64,000 nt of DNA from Halichondria panicea (Eukaryota > Porifera > Demospongiae > Suberitida > Halichondriidae), in assembly GCF_963675165.1 (NCBI RefSeq), contig NC_087379.1, forward strand, positions 1,926,201 to 1,990,200, in the 5' to 3' direction. Below are positions 53,599 to 60,150 of the stretch, one piece after another. Numbering within the stretch: the first letter of the stretch is position 1; each line of letters opens with the position of its first letter. The position numbers and the translations under genes were made by a program. The notes below the pieces were generated by a model that was not told the origin of the DNA, did no database searches, and worked only from the letters and a program-made list of their open reading frames with translations.

Positions 53599-55336
53599 GA
53601 AATACATACGCACATGTACACGTAAATGGAATATGCTGTATAATATTAAATTCTCAAACTACAATAAATTAACTTGTTATGGGGCACATGTACGATCAAA
53701 GAGTCATTTGTATATTTAAACACAAAAAAACAGGCAGAAACAAAAGAATTGATCAGCAGAATAACGAACCCACATTCAAGCAACCAATACGTCATCACTA
53801 AGCCATTGATGGAGTACTCAAGGTACATAGCTACATGTAGTACGTACCTGTATCCAGGTCTGCTGTTGGTAACCACGCCCCCAACTCCAATCTGAGTTTG
53901 CTCGTAGTTCCTTCGTCTCCTCGTACTGGGTGACCCGTGTGGAATATTCTCCATGCTCCGGGTGTTTGGACCCCCTCCTCCACTGAGGCCGTGTGGGGGG
54001 TAATCATCACTGGCATTACGTCGTCCTGCGCTCCCCCACTGGTTGTGGGCGGGGCCATCAATCGAGCGTATCGCGAATTCTGGCACGGGACTGAGTGCTT
54101 CTGGTTTGCGATTGTAATAAGAGTTAGAGGAGTTCTCGTAGTTCCTCCGATGTGACCTGTGTGTGTGGGTGTGGGTGGGTGTGTGTGTGTGAGAGTGTGT
54201 GTGAGTGGGTGTGTGTGTTGGGGGGGGGTAATTCATACTTGTAGCTACATCCACATTTTACGTGTATGAGTGAAAGCATTGCCATCTGATACAATTATCT
54301 CTTTATGCTCTAATTACAAAATTGCTGTTACATGTACATGCATGTATATACATGTATAGGAGACACTGAGTGTGTGTAATGCACACGGCCCTACCTGGGT
54401 GAATTGGACGTGTTGGCCCCGCCCCCATCCACGTGCCCATTAGGAGCTTGGTTACCATACCGACCGGGAGGAGATTGCACGTCTACAGAGAGAGGTATAA
54501 ACACGTTGAGAGTATTAGTCTGTAAACATAATATTATTGAAGGAGTTCAAATGCTTCAGTAAACATGTAAACAATTAATTCAGGGAATTCCCCTCGATAT
54601 AATTACGAGGAATGTGACACGCTTGACTAATTACATCACACAAACAAGTCTCTTTTTACTCTGCTGGGAATTGGCAAATAAAGTTGCAGCTCAAGTTACA
54701 CGCACTATGCACTATTATAATTAGGTGATTATGATTATAAAAAAAAACATGAACAACCAGGAGGTACTTTAGACGCAGGTAGACACACAAAAACACAGGA
54801 CTCACCAGAGAGAGGGTGTCTTGTGGGGTCAGGGTACAAGTCTTCATCGTTCTCCTCGTCCTGCTCTCGGAGGGTATGGTCAAACTCCCCCCCACCCCCA
54901 CTATACTGACCGTCCTTGTAGTGACTGTGCTTGCTACGCAGACGCTTCCTACAAACAAGATGAAGAGGTGAGGTGCACAATAAGGAATATGTAGACTAGT
55001 GGATATGGAAGCACTGTTCTTTGCACAGAGGAACTCTCTTATTCGGAGGGTCTATTATCGTTCTACTGTACTTTCATAATCACACAGGACACCCACCCCC
55101 ACACACATACTCACATATACCACCCACATATACCACACCCTCACATGACAGAGTCCACTAGGGCTGAACCACATGCACACACTCACACACCCACCCACCC
55201 CACCCACTCACATGACAGAGTCCACTAGGGCTGAACCACTCAGCTTAGAGTCAGTGTCACTGTCCTGATCTTCATCGTCGTCCATTAGTTTGAGATTGAC
55301 TTGCCAATTGGTCATGCCCCCTCCATGAATTGCCAT
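36885..55336 (-). CDS. CTNND: delta-catenin (p120/ARVCF/delta-catenin family), 20 exons
   Basis: Binds the cadherin juxtamembrane region at cell junctions and signals to Rho GTPases (family knowledge). Exons on the minus strand: 55336-55212, 54948-54806, 54482-54395, 54156-53848, 53504-53291, 45914-45713, 43082-42896, 42725-42592, 42330-42227, 41680-41530, 41189-41059, 40694-40421, 40095-39926, 39705-39555, 39243-39111, 38809-38716, 38477-38205, 37905-37750, 37405-37214, 36989-36885. All junctions are GT-AG with matching phases and sum to 1111 residues plus stop. The N-terminus is disordered and Gly/Arg-rich. Armadillo repeats run from exon 7 to about exon 16, with NAASYLQHLAYGDDNMK, GALRNLSFGR, LLWNLSSCE and VLRNLSYRLENEV as family hallmarks. 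A Lys/Arg-rich stretch (KKRSKKVSKKSKRPGR) in exon 17 may be a nuclear localisation signal. The protein ends EDSWV, the PDZ ligand of delta-catenin, ARVCF and p0071. The start is ACCATGG at 55336; an acceptor at 55353 implies an upstream untranslated exon. Confidence 0.93.
43256..44815 (-). CDS. Intronless Ser-rich disordered protein inside a catenin intron
   Basis: A 519-residue uninterrupted ORF in the 2.6-kb intron between catenin exons 6 and 7, on the same strand. It is rich in Ser, Pro, Arg and Thr, with basophilic kinase sites such as RTKSAP (residues 8-13, an RxxSxP 14-3-3-type motif), RSRSFGS, RTRCNS and RRLSHL. No folded domain, signal peptide or membrane helix is visible. It ends at a stop with no strong donor before it, so it is either a nested single-exon gene or an alternative terminal exon. 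An alternative first exon spliced into exon 7 would need a donor that I do not see. The low density of stops over 1.5 kb argues for coding. Family unknown. Confidence 0.65.
   Translation of the reverse strand: MFPSQPRRTKSAPKSRSSDKPTSAWGENQKISKSYSAEEIVEESAEPWYIASTDDSTGQSKPCQKKSIKLSFRKKLSISSKKESKSTSDLIEKKKKSFRPPSLLLKPPEQVDDWYKVLDSPLLIGKETSRSKIELSASSPNLHEMTIESDSPDPPDLPNPSFSAIMPSNIALAAYPPSPYELSSSPQSFTSYLEEVKSPRIATRSRSFGSHNVIPRSPLALTPVTKFTNFEEECDTDECRGSPHLSFGRQSGRHSLSESYPSSNFASTNNHSVLNTSPSNLSFGRTRCNSIVGRYEQHAVTHYPGHPKTTVAQRVPVKGSPQASPTFYHVPRRMKTSHSFNAHTSYSVNALDYIEGHKSRSMVCECAPYVPREEPSVFKFPVPVQRGGSERSPLRYKAYRSSYLNAIITAPLRRLSHLTSTPTHTHPTHNSVTPTFSRIGRSSTPPSPRSPVSQIGSLISLSVGSDASEAFSLVDTQSEICSGGRPRSYGNSGRVFQSCRGQRAYRSMMLTKRRILFSM
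45241..45302. repeat. Dispersed repeat shared with other catenin introns
   Basis: GTGGTCAATTATGGCTTTAT and TGTGGTTGACAAG...TATGCCAGGGACT match intron sequence at about 37984-38048 and 18435-18500, so a short interspersed repeat is present in two introns of this gene. Confidence 0.6.
46362..48710 (+). CDS. TKL-like protein kinase with coiled coil and kelch repeats, paralogue 1
   Basis: A 782-residue intronless protein from the ATG at 46362. An in-frame ATG at 46275 would add 29 unconserved residues and is less likely because similarity to paralogue 2 begins after the later ATG. The kinase domain spans about 25-330: glycine loop LGTGSYGAV (31-39), Lys52, HRDLSSNN (155-162), DFG (174-176) and MSPEAL (197-202), so the catalytic residues are present. 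A Lys/Glu/Gln-rich coiled coil spans about 330-450, then a Pro/Thr/Ser linker, then kelch repeats (about 490-780) with GG-containing blades such as YLIVAGG and LIAIGG. No membrane segment. It lies within the 7.4-kb intron between catenin exons 5 and 6, antisense to catenin, 1.2 kb before paralogue 2. An ATTAAA follows the stop near 48741. The kelch propeller probably recruits substrates; the partner is unknown. Confidence 0.88.
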   Translation: MATPKKTSQEQVNFEQEYAFRSVELFKTETLGTGSYGAVCKARCDQLICAAKLLYPVLFQMITPDPGKQHRQPMKRFELECRFLSLINHPNIIQYLGTYRDPDTNAPVLLMELMDESLTHFLESSPGDIPYHIQVNLSYDIAQALAFLHSNEIIHRDLSSNNVLLLAGRAKVADFGMSKFDTHLATMTTCPGTAAYMSPEALNTPPVYTEKLDNFSLGVLILQTMTRKYPNPSDQFITKELVDPHFPSRKIKAKVPVPETERREAHISLTDIFNPLLQTALDCLADNETDRPTSKKLCQKFALLKESNKYTESAQKDMGKLLREKICQSEEQKELIKAQKQELEMIKKQKEGALGMIQESAKEETCTPELKEHTKLKEIQLQSARQQLRTQDDQLLRKDDEIQELRAALQEKERALEQLQQKRDTAREHNTTDRGSLHNIITTESTPPHPLSNTHTYRESPSNTPTHTPSSTPSSTPVGTPTVPRKRTAWKRPIPPCPTFLKAGSSAVCGNDAYFRGAGSNQVYKFDASERRWRSIGQHPFFGFTLVAIENTLTTVGGFNKESSNKLFDLVDGIWVENLPEMPTSRDRPAAAYTNGYLIVAGGKDVHSEPLQSVNILQLDTKQWAKAAVLPFQTHHASATICEDKIYLTAGDDIEDRNSFAVLSCSISALLQSRRSLSLGARLKKALQPSNKVWQAIADLPTSRSYLVNSGDQLIAIGGSDVTGKSSKNVYKYDSVNNTWIIVVTMTTGRSSCLGAVFMENLLMVVGGYKLTTKEAEAVTLL
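48711..49898. other. Spacer between the two kinase genes
   Basis: No gene. Contains the MITE-like inverted repeat at 48824-49055. The 300 bp before 49899 presumably hold the promoter of the second kinase, but no clear TATA box is seen. Confidence 0.5.
48824..49055. mobile_element. MITE-like inverted repeat
   Basis: The left arm reads TTGGGCGTGGCCTGAC, then GAGGTCGAGTTTCAA, then GTCAGGATTTGTCTTGCTG. The right arm is the imperfect inverse (TTGGGCGTGGCTCGAC, GGGTCGAGTTTCAAAC, GTCAGGATTTGTCTTGCTG). A target duplication is not clear. Confidence 0.65.
49899..52109 (+). CDS. TKL-like protein kinase with coiled coil and kelch repeats, paralogue 2
   Basis: A 736-residue intronless protein from ATG 49899; an upstream in-frame ATG at 49857 would add 14 residues. 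Domain order is the same as at 46362: kinase with LGTGSYGAV, HRDLSSNN and ADFG, a Lys/Glu-rich coiled coil (about 325-400), a Pro-rich linker, and kelch repeats with VVGNKAYF, LTTVGGY, SLIVAGG and LLALGG. The kinase domains of the two genes are almost identical in blocks (for example VLLMELMDESLTHFLESSPG), whereas the coiled coils and kelch regions are strongly diverged. Located in the same catenin intron and on the same strand as paralogue 1, so a tandem duplication is clear. Substrates are unknown. Confidence 0.88.
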   Translation: MSKEKPVTYRQKTMAFKSIELFKTETLGTGSYGAVFKAKCDQLICAAKLLYPVLFKVDMNSSKESKNHRQPFQRFKSECHFLSVVQHPNIVQYLGTYRDPDTNAPVLLMELMDESLTHFLESSPGDIPYNIQVNFSYDIAQALAFLHANDIVHRDLSSNNVLLLAGRAKIADFGMSKFETSFATMTTCPGTAVYMSPEALNVPPVYTEKLDMFSLGVLMIQIMTREFPQPAPRLATKEVIDPSNPGQRITALIVVTEHQRRYEQVSRVNLTHPLLPLAQQCIRDNDITRPSATDLCGILTCMKESTKYKTSAFDGVHNQQREKQLMDKITKLKESFEKKETEQRKKDQKLKEMTEMLKTAKNEIQQLKEKSEVQKKTRTRKDDYLIHSLPVQIDEAEILERQTRHSAGVISPMLSLPPSPLPSPTQRLGEWGPLSDCPINVQAGSSTVVGNKAYFQNKDTGAIVEYDSVNGQWCIIPFHSLKQCGLACFESTLTTVGGYDAQSMPSNKLFSLVDNKWKENLPSMPTKRDSPAVISTLTSLIVAGGRNRFQTPIKAVEVLGLSSKQWTVATALPFLACHSSAVVHDGYMYITSGEGGYNHPQYSVIKCSIDVLQNQENEPIYTNAARVLATQIRRNWEFVSDLPIQHAQLAEVNGHLLALGGSNPPKAHSPNPQAKGTQAVYEYNSVQNTWNRISHMTTSRHRCLAAVVPGNKVIVVGGIPTGNERSKSTEYTKLDN
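52110..53290. other. 3' part of the host intron after kinase 2
   Basis: No gene supported. Several ORFs of 60-95 codons overlap each other on both strands and lack any domain. A TTTTAATCGGCGTGGATTCGAGGC patch near 52388-52411 belongs to a dispersed repeat type. Confidence 0.45.
53539..53595. repeat. (GT)n microsatellite next to catenin exon 5 acceptor
   Basis: About 28 uninterrupted GT units, which on the minus strand are a (CA)n tract 35 bp upstream of the exon 5 acceptor. Similar CA/GT tracts precede the acceptors of exons 4, 7, 12, 14 and 17. Confidence 0.95.
55140..55238 (-). repeat. Duplicated exon end and splice donor
   Basis: The 3' end of catenin coding exon 1 with its donor neighbourhood (CATGACAGAGTCCACTAGGG on the plus strand) occurs at about 55210-55236 and again at about 55144-55170, 66 bp apart. 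The second copy lacks the GTGAGT donor context of the first, being followed on the minus strand by GTGAGGG. Confidence 0.7.
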
Positions 55337-56064
55337 GGTTACAGCGTAGTATCTGAATGAGAACACACCACATGAAATATAATCCATTGTGTACACAAAT
55401 ATCAATTAAAAACGTCAAAGGAAATGACCAATTAATACATTGTACCTCTCCGTGGTTACGTACAATTACCGTACAATAGAAACTACATGTGCAATACACA
55501 CCGCTGCATGTGTATAATTATTAGGAATGAACACAATAATCCGAGGTGTACAGTATGTATACTAGAGCTTAGAGCTTCGCATGTTACTAAGGTGATCAAA
55601 AGGTGATCACAGTGAGAACATTCTGTAAGAGACATGTTCAGTACATGACTAGACGGTGAGAAGGGATGCCACGCTGTTGAGTGTGTGTTTATCTGTTAGC
55701 TACATGTTAGCTGCCAAGTACAGTGGGATACACTCGAGAGGCCAGGCTGACATGTCAGAGAACAAACTGTACAGAACACAATTTCTCTACAAATAACACG
55801 CACTCTTTCTCAGAACTTTAATGTACACATGCATACACTGAAACCGTGGCTACCCCTTGTATCAGTAGTTTCCTTACAATGCTGAAGCTATTGATTTCAG
55901 ACACACTAAAAACACCACCTCTCTTTATTGAAATTGATAGAAGCCCCACCTCCCCCCCCCCCTTAATAGTGGGTGGGTTTCACTGCATCTCTCATTGCGA
56001 TTTCGGTTAATATCCCAAATGTATCTAAGTTAATTGCTGAAGGAGAAGGTATCACTAATGGTTC

Positions 56065-56310
56065 CTAACTTGAAACATTCACTAATCTGTGCTGCCTAAC
56101 TTTGAGCAGCTTTACAACAGAGATGCCATTGAGCCCCTCTAGAAAGGACACATCATTACATACTGTCCAGGGAACCTGTTCGTACATGTACAACTCAAAT
56201 GGCATCCCAACTTTAAAGAGTGGGCAGTGAGGGTCATTGTGGGTAACTATGTGAGAAGACGAGGGGGCAGGTGCAAGAATGATGATGGGTCTAATATAAT
56301 AAGCACTGGG
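56065..56310 (-). CDS. Possible terminal exon of an unknown minus-strand gene
   Basis: After a TATTATATTAG acceptor the minus strand reads an open 80-codon stretch to a TAG. It includes PIIILAPAPSSSHIVTHND and CPLFKVGMPFELYMYEQVPW. Composition looks coding, but I found no secure upstream exon, no known domain, and it would have to end inside the catenin 5' region. A chance ORF is possible. Confidence 0.25.
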   Translation of the reverse strand, partial: PSAYYIRPIIILAPAPSSSHIVTHNDPHCPLFKVGMPFELYMYEQVPWTVCNDVSFLEGLNGISVVKLLKVRQHRLVNVSS

Positions 56311-58146
56311 CAATACTACAGTTGAATACCACACCACGTAAAACTATTTCCAAGACGTATAAGATAGCAACCTTATGTACATGTACTTGGTGGGAGTGAC
56401 TGTACTTTGTGACAATACGCTGCGTATAATTATGGATTACACAGCTGTCATTGAGATAGGCAACCATAGCGTATCGTGTACATGCAGTGGGCAGATCAAA
56501 ACAGTATGCCAATGGAAAGAAAAACACAAGGTGCACTATATGCAAGCAATCTATTGAAGGTCAATACCCTAACTCTGATGAAATAGAAAACTTACCAACA
56601 GTCACATGTACATGAATATTTACCCCCCGCAATGGAAAAACGAGACACTTGCTGAACCAGTATGAGGTGACCTAAGCATACCATTAATGACCACACACAA
56701 ACGGAAATGGACACATAGTAATCGCCAAGCAACAAGATATTGGATATAATTACAGCCACATCTATACAGACACATGTACAGAAGCTGTACATAGGTGTGT
56801 GTATAGTTGATCACATTCCATACTTGCACAATACCCAGGGGAGAACTATTAATAACCTCTAGAGACGGCAGTTCTTAGATTAATGCTGCCACATACCATT
56901 CGCTCGTGCATGCATTCACAGATTCACACATACATAGCCGATTATCCCAACTGAAGACTTTATGATATTCGTGGGTGTCAAGTTACAAATACAAAACGTG
57001 TTTATTTTATTCAATAAAGAGGGGCGGGCGGGCTGATATTTAAACGAAGGTGTGCAACTAAAAGTGGGCCTATTCATTTAACTAATATCGTATCGGGAAA
57101 TACCAACATGTATTGGTATGTCCTCCCATAAAGACCACTCCATATTGACACAACACTACTGTGGCTGAGCAAGACATAACACATATCGGTAGGTCTCCAC
57201 ATCCTATAGACACAGCTGTGTTAAAAGTGCATAATGTGCAAAAGCAACTTACCAAAAGTATATTCAAACCCATAGTCTCTAAATCAAAATAAAGTATTAT
57301 TGCAGCCAGTACAAGTAAATCCATCAAAGGACATTTACCCCATAAAAGGGTGTGTGAAGTTGGACTCCATTCAAAAGATGAAAGTGCTAGCTATAAAGGT
57401 GGGCTGACACACACACACCCAGCCCAAACTGACCTCGCTTCTTGGCAATCTAGAGCTGACATATGATACTATACATGTAGGCTATTTTTTACAAGCACTG
57501 CATTAATTGTACAGGTACCTATGCACTATGATCACAATGATAATTACAGCACGGAAAAGTTTCTTGCCTGCCTGAGGCACTAGAGTATAGCAGCTGATGC
57601 TGTAGTCCTGGTAACCCCCCTTACAAAGTGTTACCGGGAACCACAAAACCACAGTAAAAGGATTAGTCAACAGAAGGTGTGCATTGTGCTGTATGTAGAG
57701 TGGTTAGCATTCCACCCATAATGGTCAGGTGTATGACCACAACGCTACTGTAAGGTTATTATCAATAGCTCATAATTATTGCCTACTCACGATCTATGCT
57801 ACTACTTACTTTATATAGAGATAGAACTTAGCACGCCAATTAGTTTTGGAGATCAGCCATTAAGGTAGGGCAAGCTATTTAAAAGTCCCTCGATTATGAT
57901 TCAATGGTCTAGTGGAAGCAAATTATCACAACAAAATTTAATGGTAGTACCATGTAGTATGCTACTGCAGGTAGTTAAATAATAACATACATGTATTGCG
58001 ATCCTCACTAAAAATTACTCTATAATTATACAGATGTAGAAGCCTGGAAAACGATTGGCCCACCTAGTACTTACTAAACAGTACAAGGCATACTCTCTGA
58101 TATGTACATAAACAAACAAAACCGAGAGATCAAAGGGAGTCACGCT

Positions 58147-58250
58147 CACCACCCCCCAGCCACCCACCACCCCCCAGCCACCCACCACCCCCCAGCCACC
58201 CACTACCCCCCAGCCACCCACTACCCCCCAGCCACCCACTACCCCCCATA
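58147..58250. repeat. 18-bp minisatellite
   Basis: About six units of an 18-bp AGCCACCCACYACCCCCC repeat. The Gly-Gly-Trp-Gly-Val-Val ORF on the minus strand is an artefact of it. Confidence 0.95.
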
Positions 58251-58642
58251 GCTAACAAACAACAACAACACCCCCTCCTTCAACTAATGGACCTTGCAGA
58301 TACCATCAAAACATGTCCCACTTCATACGGTTTGCTCACAACATAATAACAGCCTACTCCCTAGACGTAAGACAAACAAAGCCTCAGAAATACAAGTACT
58401 GTACACACACCCACTGTTTATATATCTCGTGCTCTGTACACATCCACTGTTTTTTTAACAATGCAATACTGGTACACTCTAATTATAAGTACACTCTAAT
58501 TACAATATCTATCAGTACATTTGATGGGTAGCCCAAGACAAGACATGTTAGCCCAAGTTTATTTTTAGTGACAATAATAAGTTAATATCAACTCATGCTC
58601 AGGTTAATTTAGGGACAGCATGTCATACATATATGCACGTAC

Positions 58643-58881
58643 CTCCAATAACTTGGTCCTGGTAGTGACAGTGGTAGCTAGCAACTGTAGCAGTTAGCAG
58701 GGAGACAAACAGTTGATTTTAGAGACATACAATGTAGGTGAGGCCTCCTCTCATGCATGCTTCATAAAGAGGGGCGTGGTGGCCCAATTAGCATCCTGCT
58801 GCATGCTGAGTCTGCAGTTATTAAATCTAGTCCACGTGGCAGAGATAATAGAAAACAAAAACATATAGTTTTGGCAAAGTT
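58643..58881. promoter_or_regulatory. Probable shared promoter region of NOL7-like gene and catenin
   Basis: The NOL7-like ATG is at 58882 (plus). On the minus strand a GTACGT donor at about 58642 ends a non-coding segment beginning near 58700 that could be the first untranslated exon of catenin. If so, the about 180 bp between form a bidirectional promoter. This is inferred from splice-site context only. Confidence 0.3.
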
Positions 58882-59929
58882 ATGGTTGCATCTAAGAAGG
58901 AACCGAGTACAAGAAGACAGAGTCAACGGCTATTAAAGGCCAAGAAGATTCTCGACGATGACTCAATTGCTGATATTGACAAGCCAAAAGACAGCGCTAT
59001 ATCTCCAAACACAGCCAAGGAAGACGACCAAGTATCAGCAGATCTCTGTGAGGCTGAGCCTGAGGGTCTTGTACTTGCTGCTGAGGGTGTGGGGAGCGAT
59101 GATGAGGGGCCAGAGGATGTGTCATTGTCGGTGGGACGACAAGTATCCATGGAGACGAGGAGGAAGGAGAAAGACCATGTCAAACGGTATAAACAACGTG
59201 TAGTAGTGTCTATATTGCAGCCCATGATCTCTCAGGAAAGACGACGCTGTTCGTGAAAAGCGAAGGAAAAAGCACGAGTTATTCAAAAGCCAGAAGGTGT
59301 CCAAGACCATTACCAAATTCCCAGAGGAAGCTTTGGAGGAGCTATCATTGAAATTAGCAGAGCAGTGAGTCTTGTCTGTAGCTAGGCAGCGCCTATGGAT
59401 AGATGTTTGCTTTATATGCAGTTTAATATGGGAATGGTCTAGCTGAGCTATTAGTACAAGAGCTTGTACATTAAAACAAGTCTTTAGGCTAGCTAAACAC
59501 ACACACACACAGAAAAGCGTCTAAAACAGCCTCAAAAAGACTTAACAAAAGTGAGCTGAATGCACTACTGTATTGCAATAATTAACATGTGTGTTTTATT
59601 ACATAATTTATGTAGAACTGAAACGTCGACAGAAGCTGCTAGAACCGTCAGCACCAGCCGAGGCACAGCATGGATCTATAAAAGTGGTTGCTTTGGCTGA
59701 GCACAGTGGACCAGAGTTTGCAGGAGGGCCTCTCACAGAGGACTTCAGGAGGCAACATTTCTATGGGGACAGATTGAAGAGATTACCTAGTAAGATTGAA
59801 ATTAATGCTTGCGGTATATAACACGAGGGTTATTGTCTGTTCATTTGTTTTGCAGTTTTGAGTATTCAAGCAAAGAAATATCGAAATCTTCCAGCCAAAA
59901 ACTTTGTCCAGTCGTCAGTTTCTAAATGA
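58882..59929 (+). CDS. NOL7: Nucleolar protein 7-like, five exons
   Basis: Exons 58882-59186, 59236-59364, 59513-59550, 59616-59789 and 59856-59929 join with GT-AG borders and matching phases to 239 residues. An acidic, Ser-rich N-terminal half leads to a basic helix KRKDDAVREKRRKKHELF followed by FPEEALEEL, which aligns with the conserved RNA/nucleolar region of NOL7. The C-terminus has FRRQHFYGDRLKR and KKYRNLPAKNFV, the layout of the NUC129-type C-terminal domain. The family acts in the nucleolus in early pre-rRNA processing. It is compact with introns of 49-148 bp. An AATAAA lies at 60028-60033. Identification rests on these two motifs and gene length; confidence is good but not absolute. 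Confidence 0.7.
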
Positions 59930-60027
59930 CATGTAATATAGCTACGGTAGCTTATATATTTTTGTTAACTGTCTTCTTAGATCATTATACACCACCCTAC
60001 TGCACTTTGCACTGTATTTTATACATG

Positions 60028-60033
60028 AATAAA
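60028..60033 (+). terminator. Polyadenylation signal of the NOL7-like gene
   Basis: AATAAA lies 99 bp after the stop codon, in the 221-bp gap before the convergent ZC3H gene. Confidence 0.6.
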
Positions 60034-60150
60034 TTATACAATCATAATTCTTTTCATATTGGGATGATTGAAAGGTACACGTAAAATGTACTAGGCTGCT
60101 TATTTATTATTGTATAAAGTATTATAAAAATTGGATTGTACAAATTGAAT

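Larger units (their letters stand above)
55353..58642. other. Upstream intron and flank of catenin
   Basis: Mostly non-coding. An acceptor at 55353 shows transcription starts further right. Possible small untranslated exons with good donors on the minus strand end at about 57256 and 58643, but neither can be proven from sequence. A minisatellite lies at 58147-58250. Confidence 0.4.

Noticed and set aside
53408..53672. ORFs encoding poly(Cys-Val)
   Set aside because: They read through a (GT)n microsatellite antisense to catenin exon 5.
57082..57327. Hydrophobic minus-strand ORF
   Set aside because: It has no clear start context or conservation. A 26-bp segment inside with good splice sites could be an untranslated exon, but this is unprovable here.
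58015..58239. Gly-Trp-Gly-Val-Val repeat ORF
   Set aside because: It is the translation of an 18-bp minisatellite.
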